Origin: Phoronis australis
Taxonomy: Eukaryota; Phoronida; Phoronidae
Length of the DNA stretch: 35,008 nucleotides
Direction of reading: 5' to 3'
NCBI GenBank assembly: GCA_002633005.1
Contig: NMRA01000063.1
Location: 1,109,449-1,144,456 of the forward strand
This document shows positions 1 through 9,720 of the stretch, piece after piece (the first letter of the stretch is position 1; each line of letters opens with the position of its first letter). The notes beneath the pieces are model-generated. The model was given only the letters and a program-made list of their open reading frames with translations, searched no databases and was not told where the DNA came from. The position numbers and the translations under genes are program-made.

Positions 1-145
1 ACACTTGTCTAGCGCCCTACACACACTTGTCTAGCGCCCTACACACACTTGTCTAGCGCCCTATATACACTTGTCTAGCGCCCTACACACACTTGTCTAG
101 CGCCCTACACACACTTGTCTAGCGCCCTAAATACACTTGTCTAGA
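1..145. repeat. 22-bp minisatellite running off the left edge
   Basis: About six and a half head-to-tail copies of a 22-bp unit containing ACTTGTCTAGCGCCCTA. The variable bases fall in the spacer, which reads ACAC, TATA or AATA. The last copy degenerates at about 140. The array starts at the first base, so its real length is unknown. Confidence 0.95.
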
Positions 146-274
146 GATTTACATGCACTTCGATAGTATTTTTCGGGTAGTCACCGGTTTGGGTTTTAGC
201 GAACTTCTGACGAAGATACTTGTTTCAAAATAAAAGCTTAACGGACTTTGCTTAACATGTTTGGTCCGGTCTGT

Positions 275-330
275 TCCGTTCAACAATAAATCCAAGGATG
301 CGTGTTCGGTTTTAAACCGGTAACAATAGG
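275..330 (-). repeat. Dispersed conserved segment, copy A
   Basis: Read on the minus strand, this contains ACCGGTTTAAAACCG followed by CGCATCCTTGGATTTATTG and TTGAACGGA. The same order of blocks (CGGTTT, then CGCATTTTTGGAT, then TTGTTGAA) recurs at about 1160-1225 and 19282-19345. The pattern suits the conserved core of an old SINE-like repeat. No head with clear A and B boxes was found. Confidence 0.5.
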
Positions 331-1159
331 CACTGGAATGCAAATTGTACGCTTGCAACTCAGATTTCGTGCAAGCCTCATTACAGTTTTACTAGACCGC
401 CCACGAGTTCGAGACGAGGAGTGAGACTAATGGAACTCTAATCACATTGGCTTCTCAGTTCAATCCACTTGCAGCAGCAGTAAAGGCCAGCGAAGAGAGG
501 AATTAACGATCAATACACAACCTTTTGCAGGTGGCTGTATAGAGATGATCAAATGTACAGATAGTGTTAGCAACATTAATTGCACAGACTAATTGCAAAC
601 ATGCATCCACGCTATTATGTAAACGTCAATGTCTGCGCACGTAGAGTCAGTAATTGGAGATATTCCCTTCATAATAATTAGTCGAATTCATGATATCAGA
701 AAATGATAGAGAGAAATACTGAAATCTTCAGATTTACAACTATCCCGTACCAAACGACAAAGGCCCACTTCCATCCGAGATTCAAACAATGATGAATATT
801 TATTTATCATTCTTCCGGGTAAAGCACTAGGTACGCAAACTTCTTCAAAAACTTTTCTTTCAGTTCAGTCGCAATTTTCATACACTCCTTTCGCATAATT
901 TCAGAAAAAGGGCGGCTCCAGGGTCTACTCTCCGAATTCAAGCTCCATTCAAATTCTGACAACGTGGTGTATACGAGAACAATGAGCCCCAATATGTTGA
1001 AAGCATTTTAATCTTGTTCAACTGATAAGGTCATTGACCTCTGTTTCAGTTAATTTAATAAGTCATGTTTGGGAATCGAAGTTTTCTAATAAAATCACTT
1101 TAAACACAACGAATTGTGCTGCTTTGTAGCTCAGGTCGTAACTCATCTTCAACAAATCT

Positions 1160-1225
1160 TTCCTACTCAACAATAATTCCAAAATGCGATTTTACGCTCC
1201 AAACCGATTAGGTCTCTGAGCAATC
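1160..1225 (-). repeat. Dispersed conserved segment, copy B
   Basis: Minus-strand blocks TAATCGGTTTGGAGCG, TCGCATTTTGGAATTATTG and TTGAGTAGGAAAGA line up in order and spacing with the copies at 275 and 19282. The copies have diverged clearly, so the repeat is old. Confidence 0.5.
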
Positions 1226-2339
1226 ATACCGCATGACTCGTGTGCAAATGTTATAGGGCTGCAACGATTCGGATCGCTACTTGAATTTCGATTCTTGCAC
1301 CAAGATTGGATACACGATTCGCGGAAAAATCACGAATTGTCATTATTTTATTTTTTATAATTTATGTGAAAATAAAGATCTCGATACCTCAGTCTTTGTG
1401 CCACTTTGACTGAAATCACTGGTATTTAGTAGTGTACAAACTGCTGCGAGTCGATGGACTGTCACAAAGTGATAACATCATCAACAACAAAGCATCAACA
1501 AAATGTTGAACAGAATTTATCTCTTCAACAGTTGGTCGGGACTTTTTCATCAAACTATGCATACTTGGGTTTTCTTATATGAATCCTTTTGTTTTCAAAA
1601 AAACTGCGAGGTCAAAGACCCTCAACTTCCCCGGCTGGTTTCACGCGACCTTAGATGCCACCTTGCTCGAAAGATAATTTTGCTAATTTTGCAATGAAAG
1701 TAAGTAATAGCTACCCCCAAAAACTGCGTTGGTTAATAAGTATAATTATCAGGTTATCGAGTTTTCAAAACGGAATTTGTCAGTTTAGGAAAGCAAGTTA
1801 TGTATAGTCATCCGAGGGCTTTCACTCGGTTAATTAGTCAAAAAATGAAAACATAATTAGGACTTTCAACAATGATTTCATGTAGCAATCCAAAGTTGGC
1901 ATGGCTGTCAGGCTATTTATGGGACAAAGGGGAGGACTACACTTACTCTACTCTCTACCAAGGCTCACCATTTCTTTAAATATTCAACGCATCTGAAACG
2001 GTTGTCATTGCTGACTTCGTTTCCTAAATAATTATTCTGTGAAATTACTTTTCCAATCTGATTTTGCTACTCGTCTTTTTTTTCTCACGTACACTGAGGC
2101 AATTAACTCTTGACCATTTACGTTAATTTTGACAAGCACAGCACACTGCCCACTGATTCGACTATTTTTATAGCGTCTAGCAACGAAACAGTTAATGAGG
2201 TCGCCTCCACCATTTGAGTTTGCTAACGTTTGCAGAACGCGCTTTTCGGCATAGAACCGAGTGGGCCTCTTTACGGCAGCACTGTTGTTACTGCTCCCTC
2301 TTAGCCTCGTTTCTATGAAGCGCATCTTAAACGAGTATA

Positions 2340-3279
2340 GGGTCTTTCATACTAACGTCGACGCATCGGTGGTTTGGGGAGTTGCGGTCAGTATGAACGC
2401 TTAACTCCGGTCCTGGATCGCAGTTAACAGTTCCAGTTAACATCGCAGTTACGCTTAACTTCGGTTCAATCGAAGTTATCGCCAGGTGCCACTGTTATCG
2501 TCAACAGTTACAAGGTAGAGTCGTCACTAATAGCTGCTTATATTTTGCGCTAATAATAACCAATCGATTTAAGAATAAGTTTAATGTCACTTAGCACATG
2601 TAAATGTTTCCAAATTGAAACATTGAAAAAAATCTTAGCGTGCAACGCTACCTTCTAGCTGTTTCCCTGCGTGCTTAGCCCCGGCAAGCACGCAGATATC
2701 ACGCAGTGGCACGCTCTTTTATAGCATTGGTCGATGTAACCTCGGCAGTCATTGGTTAGCTTTAGGCTACAACACCGTGAAAAAATGGCCGATTTACCGG
2801 TGTGTTATTCATACTGTATGAATACAGGACACTATCGTAAACAAAAATCATCAACAGCAGAAAGATGCATTCCGAAAAGGCGCAATCACAATTTCTAGGC
2901 TTCAAATTGATCATAAATTTTAAGCACCGATTTGTCTGTACAACAGACCACATTTACACCTAAGTCCATCAGTCATGCCAGTTTGTTTGCGAAAAGCGCT
3001 GCCTGTTGAGAATTCGACAAGCCAATGAGTAACGCCGGAGTAAAAAAATTTCCCGAGGAAAATTAAGTGATACCTGCGTGCTGGCGCGGCTACCGCCCCA
3101 CCTAGCGGCACGCAGGGAATCAGCGAGCGCTACCTTGCGATAACTTCGATGACGACAGCGGCACCAACCGCTTACTTCGATGTTCATTAACTTCCGAAGC
3201 CAGTATGAACGGTCCAGTTAACTGCACTGTGTACGTCGACGCTCCGCTCAGACCGGAGTTAAGTCAATATGAAAGGGCC
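2340..3279. mobile_element. TIR element (MITE-like), interrupted by a nested element
   Basis: The left end reads GGGTCTTTCATACT. The right end, reverse-complemented, reads GGCCCTTTCATATT. Subterminal blocks GTCGACG, TTAACTCCGGTC and CAGTTAAC occur near both ends, partly rearranged. There is no coding capacity. Removing the nested element at 2655-3127 and one copy of its 9-bp duplication leaves roughly 458 bp. The target duplication of the outer element is unclear, so the superfamily is not assigned. Confidence 0.7.
2655..3127 (-). mobile_element. Foldback MITE of the CTCGCTGGTTCCCTGCG family, copy 1
   Basis: The left end reads CTAGCTGTTTCCCTGCGTGC and the right end, reverse-complemented, reads CTCGCTGATTCCCTGCGTGC. 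The element is flanked by a perfect 9-bp direct repeat, CGCTACCTT, at 2646-2654 and 3128-3136. Each terminus can fold because CCTGCGTGC is followed shortly by GCACGCAGG. The interior is homologous to 25595-26140 and 29365-29928 in the opposite orientation and includes a shared palindrome around TTCATACTGTATGAA. A 9-bp duplication fits Mutator-like elements, but no transposase is present. Confidence 0.85.
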
Positions 3280-5454
3280 TTATCTTTATGCGAGTTGAAA
3301 TATGCTTCTTCAAAGTGTACTGCTTTTCAACCAACGTGCAGAATTGCTTAATTACCGCGTAGTATTAGTTGTTTAACGCGCACAATTGATTATCCAATGC
3401 GCTTACCTTTAAGTAGTCTACGTTCTTTATTCCAGTACGCGTACTGGGTTATGTCCAATCAAAAACTACAGACAGTACAGGATCAAGTTGAAAGTATCGA
3501 ACCGGAACATTGCAAACTGTCATAAGTCCAACGAAGGCCCAACAAGCGAAATGTTCAACACATTTAGAAAGCAAATTAAACCGTTATTTAATACATCTAG
3601 GCCTAGATTCACGCGCTAACGTGCAAAACTCGCACGCGATAACAATTGACAAGCTTGGACTTCCATGTATTTTAGCCAAAGACATTATAGAGTATCTTTA
3701 ATTGTTTTAGCCATGTCGCCTCGAAACGTTAACTAATACTCAGTGTATCATACCAACAGGTCCCATTGATTGCGACTCGTTTCCGTCAAAGAGACATTAT
3801 TAACTTACATACCAGTGATCGATCAATATATTTGAACAACATGACAAACTCCCGTCATTGTGGCCAATAGACAGAGACCTCGTCACACTTAGTATTCTTG
3901 AAACGACGACATGGGACGATTAATTGTGATAAATTACCTTTTCGAGTGACGAAGTAAGCGGCAGGCACTCGAAGTAACAAAGAAACACTTTGGCAGATTA
4001 ACCGCGAATTCTGATAATAAATCCTGTGCCTATGTAGCTACACTTAGGTAGTATTTTCGTAAACAAGTTTTAACAGTAAAATGTTCACTAGAATGTTACT
4101 TGCAGCCCGTACGGATCAAACGGACTAGAAAACGCTCTTCATCAACAGAAAACATGAAACTGAATTCCATCATAATGAGTGAGTACCATCGACACGGTGA
4201 GACGTGCAAACATTGATCATTCTTGAATTTCTGTTTGCATAAGTTGTTGATAGGTTTGTGGTTGCCAAGGAGTTCCACTAGGGTTTGTGAAACCAAGGAG
4301 AAATTCATAATATATCGGTGATGTTAAATTGATGGTGTTTTTTTTTTTAAAGCGTCACTACATTTGCTGGTGGTTTTGCGGACACAGCCCAGCATATACA
4401 ATCTCAGCTGCATAGCCCATCATTAAAATTGTAGTGATATGGAACGGACAGCTCACGCAAGATAAGTCTAAGTTAAATTAATCAACATTTGCTCTGCTAT
4501 TATCGACATCGAAGACATCAATTTCTGCTTGTATCGCTATTTGACCCCATACTAAATTCACTCGTATTTCTGTACTGGAATATATGACGAGACTACATGA
4601 AGAGACAGATTCGACAGGTGACGCAACTATTGGATATGAACCAGTTAACGTTCTGGTGTTGAACTGGAAGCTAGAAAATCATTTGCCGATATCCTGACCG
4701 AAAAAATAGTAATTCTCTGCAAAAGTGAACATAGATGCAGCGATTGATTAGCATGGTAAGTCCTATGATCAATTAGGCGGATACATGTTAATTTTCTTCA
4801 TGCATGTATTTGTGGCGGTCAACACAAAATCAGGAAAAGAACTAGGTTGATAACCTCTATGAAGGCAAAACGTTTCATTGCCATTGAGAGGGAGTCTGCG
4901 TTTGATATGGGACATTCCATGTTTGAAATGGTGGACGAACGATGTCAAAATTGTTGTAATTTTGGCATTATTTTTAATTCCCATGGCCAGGGGATCGAAA
5001 CGACTCAGTGGCAGCGCATTTAAATTCCAGCTGCTGTCCTCTAAACCCCAACCCTGGACTAGCAGACATGAAATCCGAAGTACTTATACCATATCCCGTC
5101 CCAATAAACGCTACAGGCGTACCAAAAATGTTCCATCGAGTGAGCAAATACTAGTTCCGAGGGCCAGTCCAGGTGGGGAATCTGGTCCCCGGCACTGTAG
5201 TTAATCTCACCTGTATAGCAGTGTGTGCAGCAGGTTTTTAGCATACTTTATGGAGGTTAAGGGCGCGGTACTGCAGATATGTACAGCGAAATTGGTGTCG
5301 GCTGCTCTGGAACTGGGGGTTTAGAAGTTAGTAGTTAGAATTTAGACTAGAGACATAACTATGGAATCGTTTCCAACCCCTGATAGTCCAAAATGATCTT
5401 AAGGTATGGAATCATGGGCTTGCGAGTGACGCGGCAGCGTTCTCAAAATTGCGA
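3280..5454. other. Presumed PKG intron, nothing recognised
   Basis: AT-rich DNA with short scattered open frames on both strands. A 108-codon plus-strand frame at 4878-5204 lacks an ATG start and has no recognisable domain. No splice-bounded exon, RNA gene or clear repeat was seen. Confidence 0.5.
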
Positions 5455-5612
5455 CCTGCCTCCCGTTCAGTAACGCTAGGACCTCGCTAAAAGGCAAGGC
5501 TTCGCGAGATTACGTGAGATATTGCCGTGCATGTTGAATGAGAACACGTGACTTTGACTAGCTTTTAGCTAGGTCCTAGCGTAGGTCCTAGCGTCTACTG
5601 AACGCACGCCTG
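5455..5612 (+). mobile_element. Short MITE with CGTTCAGTA termini, copy 1
   Basis: The inward-facing ends are CGTTCAGTAACGCTAGGACC on the left and CGTTCAGTAGACGCTAGGA on the right. The interior has ACACGTGACTTTGACTAG. The copy at 7820-7976 matches in reverse complement across the whole length, including the outer bases CTGCCTCC and CACGCCTG, which sets the element at about 158 bp. It is non-coding, and no target duplication is obvious. Confidence 0.8.
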
Positions 5613-6492
5613 CTTTCCGTGAATCATACATAGAGCATCCGTTAACCACTAGCTAACAGGCATATGCCTATTTGCTGAATAGTAAGGACACTCGCCGGTT
5701 TTATCAAGGCTGGCTGATTCTATTTCTGGGTTGGGTGAGCTCAGGAGCGACGCAGCACTGAAAAAAATGGGACTATAGCTCTACCAGCACCCTATGGCGT
5801 GCCGTCCGAGCATGATTTTCTACAGTAATCTAGACAATGCAAGAATCGACGAAGTAATAGTTATACACCAATGAATTCGACTGACTTGTCCCATACTCAG
5901 GCATCACTCACAAATTTGTGCCATCTACTAGCGAAGACCTTCCCGCGTGATTGAAACTGAAAGCCGTGTTGCCGCATTCACCACAAACACCATGCCGAAA
6001 ATGTTTTAAAATAATGCGAAATGTCGAAAAGCAAACGCCCACATGTCCTATCAAGTAAACATAGTGCAAACAATACTTGTGAGACTCAAAAGTTGACCAA
6101 TTTAGCGCTAAAACAATTGTCTGTGAACCCTAAGGTAACGAGGCCAAAAACAAGCTCATTGTTTTTTTCAGGTTCAAACAAACCTAGAAGCCAAGAACAT
6201 CTAAAAAGATGTGTTATGTTTACCTTTGTTGTGCACACCAATAGATGTGTTGGCATGCAGATGTAACATTCATGTGATCAGATAAGCTCCATGTATCAAA
6301 TGTTTTTAACATAACACAAAACATTTAGTAAAAACAACTATGCAAACATGAACCTGTAAAAACAGCTTCTATGCACCCGCAAGACCTTGACCAATTAACA
6401 TTATGAAAGTGGCCTCAGAACCTTTATACTCGAGTTAAAGTGATTTATGGGCTTAGAGAAGGACTAGTAACAAGCTCTATAAATGTAATTTG
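5613..6492. other. Presumed PKG intron, no supported gene
   Basis: A short segment at about 5745-5805 (CGCAGCACTGAAAAAAATGG, later CACCCTATGGCGTGCC) is a diverged copy of the unit duplicated at 13865-14155. An 81-codon plus-strand frame from ATG 6021 is basic and Ser/Lys-rich. It has no domain I recognise and I do not call it. Confidence 0.45.
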
Positions 6493-6585
6493 GCGATGGC
6501 CAGCCGGTCATTCAAGGTGTCGAGCGATGCCCAACTGGTCATTCAAAGCGTCGAGCGATACCCAGCCGGTCATTCAAGGCGCCGA
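6493..6585. repeat. 31-bp tandem repeat, three copies
   Basis: Three consecutive 31-bp units share CCGGTCATTCAAGG and end in TCGA or CCGA, with a few substitutions each. The array decays immediately after, at GCAATAACC. Confidence 0.9.
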
Positions 6586-6771
6586 GCAATAACCTACAGA
6601 CAGTTCTTGCCAAACCTCTAAATCGCTCGTAAACCGAGAATGAAACAGGTCGAGATAAAAAGTTATTTTTAGCAAAAGGCGGGCGTGCATACCTATGACA
6701 TCTATGGTTTTCTTTAACCTTTTCAAATTTTTGCTCAAGGCAAGCAGGCATTAAAATAACAAAACTGCTTT

Positions 6772-6848
6772 TCGAATGTGACATTTGTCATCTGTAAGTC
6801 TACAGTGGTATTCGAATGTGACATTTATCATCTTAAGTCTACAGAGGC
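6772..6848. repeat. Direct duplication of about 39 bp
   Basis: TTCGAATGTGACATTTGTCA and TTCGAATGTGACATTTATCA each lead into TAAGTCTACAG, giving two adjacent copies of about 39 bp that differ by a substitution and a small indel. Confidence 0.85.
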
Positions 6849-7439
6849 GAAGACTTAGTGAATCAAGAAGCACCTGAAAATTGGCTGTTTAAAAAAATAA
6901 AGAAGTTATATTTTTAAAAAGAATACCTCACAGTAACAAGGAATTGGTGATCATTCATTTCATTTAGGGGGTCATTCTTTGAAGGATGTTCCATTGACAA
7001 CACAAAAACATAAATGATGGAATATCATTGTTGATAGTGTGAGATGGTTACAAGTGCGACAAGGCCGTGAACAAGTGTCAGCCAGACATGTCTGATGCCA
7101 AATAGAAATAACTGATCACGATGCCATCGTTTGGTGCTTTTGGCATCAATTGCCGTCCATCCCGTTAATTTGGAAAATCACGAGTGGATTTCTTCATTTA
7201 CAAGTCTTCAACAGTCTTATCATGAGGGTACTTAGGCTATAAACCCTCTCCCTTCAAATGTGGGGAAGTGGAGCCCTTGCTCGAAAACATTGATTTGGGA
7301 AACCGACAAGACTTCAGAAAACAAAAATGGGTCTGTGTGCATAAATTAAATACAAGCCAGATCCAATACCCAAACCATTGAAAGCTTTAAACAAGAGCGC
7401 CCTCGAATGCACCACAAACGTGTGCTTCTAGGGGTGTTC
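6849..7439. other. Presumed PKG intron, nothing recognised
   Basis: AT-rich, non-coding sequence leading into the higher-order repeat. No repeat family, exon or RNA gene was identified. Confidence 0.5.
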
Positions 7440-7458
7440 ATTTGGAACATAAAAATGG

Positions 7459-7472
7459 CCACTAGATGGCGC
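7459..7472 (+). promoter_or_regulatory. CTCF-type motif 1
   Basis: CCACTAGATGGCGC matches the core CTCF consensus CCASYAGRKGGCRS at 14 of 14 positions. It lies at the head of subunit A. Occupancy is an inference; only the motif is seen. Confidence 0.5.
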
Positions 7473-7498
7473 AGAATACGTCGAATCCATCTGAAAAT

Positions 7499-7567
7499 CT
7501 CGCTGGTTCCCAGCGTACCGCTAGGTGGTAACTAGCGTACTGACTCGGCACGCAGGGAACCAACAAG
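7499..7567 (+). mobile_element. 69-bp minimal copy of the foldback MITE family
   Basis: It starts CTCGCTGGTTCCCAGCG and ends, reverse-complemented, CTTGTTGGTTCCCTGCG. Almost nothing separates the two termini, so it is an end-to-end foldback with no interior. The flanks TCTGAAAAT (7490-7498) and GCTGAAAAC (7568-7576) agree at 7 of 9 positions. The sister subunit at 8447 has CCGAAAAC uninterrupted at the matching place, which supports an insertion. Confidence 0.75.
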
Positions 7568-7819
7568 GCTGAAAACTGGTATGTGTCATCAAAGCTATTT
7601 ACCACATTCCATAAAAATCCGTCAAGAAACTTCTGAGTAACCGAAAAAACCTAAAATCTGAAATTGCCCCTAAAAGGCTGTAGACGCAAAAAAAACGTAA
7701 TTACCACTAAGAGGCGCCACAGTGGATGAAGTCGTCGGAAAATCATCGTCACACTTCCTCTTCACATGCATGCCAATTTCCACAAACATCCTTAGAGTGG
7801 TTTGGTTGACATCGAACAA

Positions 7820-7976
7820 CAGGCGTGCGTTCAGTAACGCTAGGACCTACGCTAGGACCTAGCTAAAATCTAGCCTAAGTCACGTGCTCTCACTTGAAAT
7901 ACACGACAATTTCTCGCGTAATCTCACAAAGTCTTGCTTTTTAGTGAGGTCCTAGCCTTACTGAACGGGAGGCAGG
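7820..7976 (-). mobile_element. Short MITE with CGTTCAGTA termini, copy 2
   Basis: This is the reverse-complement counterpart of 5455-5612, with ends CGTTCAGTAACGCTAGGACC and CGTTCAGTAAGGCTAGGACC. It sits between TGGTTGACATCGAA and ACTCGAAAACAG. The homologous subunit near 8400-8445 has these blocks close together without the element, so this is a secondary insertion into the higher-order repeat. Confidence 0.8.
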
Positions 7977-7997
7977 ACTCGAAAACAGTAAAAATGG

Positions 7998-8011
7998 CCA
8001 CTAGATGGCGC
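7998..8011 (+). promoter_or_regulatory. CTCF-type motif 2
   Basis: CCACTAGATGGCGC matches the core CTCF consensus at 14 of 14 positions. It is in subunit A, in the same orientation as motif 1. Confidence 0.5.
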
Positions 8012-8139
8012 AAAATACCATGAATCAAACTAAAATGCGGAGGATAGCGTTAACTCAGTGATACCTACCTGCCAAATTTTATGAAAATCCGTTGAGGACA
8101 TTTGAAGATACAGAGGTAAAATTAAAAAAACTAAAATGG

Positions 8140-8153
8140 CCACTAGGGGGCAC
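8140..8153 (+). promoter_or_regulatory. CTCF-type motif 3
   Basis: CCACTAGGGGGCAC matches the core CTCF consensus at 14 of 14 positions. It is in subunit B, same orientation. Confidence 0.5.
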
Positions 8154-8453
8154 GCCGGTAGCCCGATCCGTCCGAAAGCCGTCATTCTCTGTTGTCAACT
8201 TCATACAAATACACAAGAAAAATTCAATAAAGATCATGTAGAGCGTTTAGGAGATACAGCATTGGGCGCAAAAACAGACAACACTGTCACTAAGAGGCGT
8301 CGTAGTAGTCTTAGTCGTCGGAAAATCATCGTCAGCCGCCCTCTTCACAGTAAGAACATTGTATGCCATTACAATTTTCAAAATCATCTCTATAGCGGTT
8401 TGGTTGATAAAAAGAGCAGACGTCAAAAAGGGACTCGAAAACAGTAATAATGG

Positions 8454-8467
8454 CCACTAGGTGGCGC
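8454..8467 (+). promoter_or_regulatory. CTCF-type motif 4
   Basis: CCACTAGGTGGCGC matches the core CTCF consensus at 14 of 14 positions. It is in subunit A, same orientation. Confidence 0.5.
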
Positions 8468-8598
8468 AAAGTACCTCGAATCCGTCCGAAAACGGGAGGA
8501 TGGCACCATCTCACAATTAGATGCCTAACTGCTAAATTTTATGAAAATCCGCTGAGGACCTCCGAAGATACAGTGGTAAGCGTAAAAAACTAAAATGG

Positions 8599-8612
8599 TC
8601 ACTAGGGGGCAC
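8599..8612 (+). promoter_or_regulatory. CTCF-type motif 5
   Basis: TCACTAGGGGGCAC matches the core CTCF consensus at 13 of 14 positions, the first base differing. It is in subunit B, same orientation. Confidence 0.4.
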
Positions 8613-9072
8613 ACCGGTAGTCAGAGAGGTCCAAAATTCATCGTCATCCGTCGTCAGCTTCACAGGAACACATCTGCCAAATCTCATCAACATGCTGTGA
8701 GGGGTTTAGGGGATTCAGCTAAGGACGCTGAACGCTGGACGACGGACGCCGCACGCCCAGACAGAGAAGACGGCAACATGCGACCACATATAAATATATG
8801 GGCGCATAAAAATGATGTGTTGCTCCTTTGTGTGTTCCCCTGCAGCTGAAAAGGGTTATGACTGACCAGGTCAATCGCCAAGTAATAATTTTCAAAGTGC
8901 TTAGCAACTGAAAGCACCACGTAAAATCTGGACTTATGTTTAATTCTGTCAAAATGACGCCTATACTATACAAGCCCAAGTTATTTCTCGAATTCCTACA
9001 AGAGTTGCATGTGGCTTTCCATGCCATAGCTCGCTGCAAAAAGCTCTTCTGCTCGTATGTGTAGGGTGATGA

Positions 9073-9129
9073 GTCCTCAGGAAAGGCTTTTCTTTAATCT
9101 TATCGACAAGATGCTCTTTCTCTGAGGAC
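9073..9129. other. Long imperfect hairpin
   Basis: GTCCTCAG (9073-9080) pairs perfectly with CTGAGGAC (9122-9129). AAAG and CTTT extend the stem after a small bulge, and ATCTT with AAGAT forms an inner hairpin. TGATGA lies immediately 5' and GAGAG immediately 3', which resembles a hammerhead core, but key positions are wrong (see the rejected list). Confidence 0.6.
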
Positions 9130-9410
9130 GAGAGTCAGTATGAGGGGTGGGGCGGACTTTCTGTAGGAACATGTATCGGAAAATAGTAATTTGACAACAC
9201 TTTTATTCTAGTATCATATCAAGTTAAGCACTTCCAAAAAATGTTACACTTCATGTGTCAGGCAACTATTTTATAGCCCATTGAGATTATCCCGGCGTAG
9301 GATCTATAGACAGCGTGTACGGGATACGAATGTGGCGCTCAGATGGATTGGTTTGTCGAAGGCAATTTCCTAACGAAAGGTTAGCAATCCACCTAAGTCC
9401 TGTACGACAG

Positions 9411-9720
9411 GGTACACGTTATAGCGTAGTAACTCTAAAAAAGGAACACTTTATAGCGTAGTAACTCTAACAAGGGTACACCCACTTTATAGCCTACTAA
9501 CTCTAAAATGGGTACACTTTATAGCCTAGTAACTCTAAAAAGGGTACACTTTATAGCCTAGTAACTCTAAAAAGGGTACACTTTATAGCCTAGTAACTCT
9601 AAAAAGGGTAAACCGACTTTAAAGCCTAGTAACTCTAAAAAGGGTACACTTTATAGCCTGGTAACTCTAAAAAGGATACACTTTATAGCCTGGTAACTCT
9701 AAAAAGGGTACACTCTAACA
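9411..9720. repeat. 32-bp minisatellite, about nine copies
   Basis: Tandem copies of a unit containing TTTATAGCCTAGTAACTC and AAAAAGGGTACAC. The first units carry GCGTAG instead of GCCTAG and the last ones GCCTGG, so variants are clustered as expected from local duplication. Two units carry insertions of about 4 bp. Confidence 0.95.

Larger units (their letters stand above)
146..2339. other. Presumed PKG intron, no gene seen
   Basis: AT-rich sequence with no coding exon I can support. The longest open stretch, 97 codons on the minus strand ending near 2032, is basic and has no recognisable domain or convincing splice context. Two copies of a dispersed conserved segment (about 275-330 and 1160-1225) are listed separately. 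If the PKG gene continues leftwards, this lies in its first intron. Confidence 0.5.
7440..8795 (+). repeat. Higher-order repeat with A, B and C subunits and CTCF-type motifs
   Basis: Three related subunits of roughly 140-160 bp alternate. A begins AAAATGGCCACTAGATGGCG (near 7452, 7991 and 8447). B begins ATGGCCACTAGGGGGCAC (near 8132 and 8592). C begins CACTAAGAGGCG (near 7705 and 8288). The A-B-C period is about 455 bp. All subunits share the blocks TCCGTCCGAAAA, ATGCCAAAT-like and TTTAGGAGATACAG-like. The first A is followed directly by C. Two MITEs (7499-7567 and 7820-7976) are inserted. The open frames are not conserved between units, so the array is non-coding. Confidence 0.85.

Noticed and set aside
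1-145. CRISPR array
   Set aside because: The 22-bp units are directly adjacent with no unique spacers, and the surroundings are those of an animal genome.
9067-9134. Hammerhead-ribozyme-like core (TGATGA, an 8-bp stem II, then GAGA)
   Set aside because: The base before TGATGA is G where the core needs C, GAGA replaces GAAA, and there is no room for a stem III or a properly placed cleavage site. Kept only as a hairpin.
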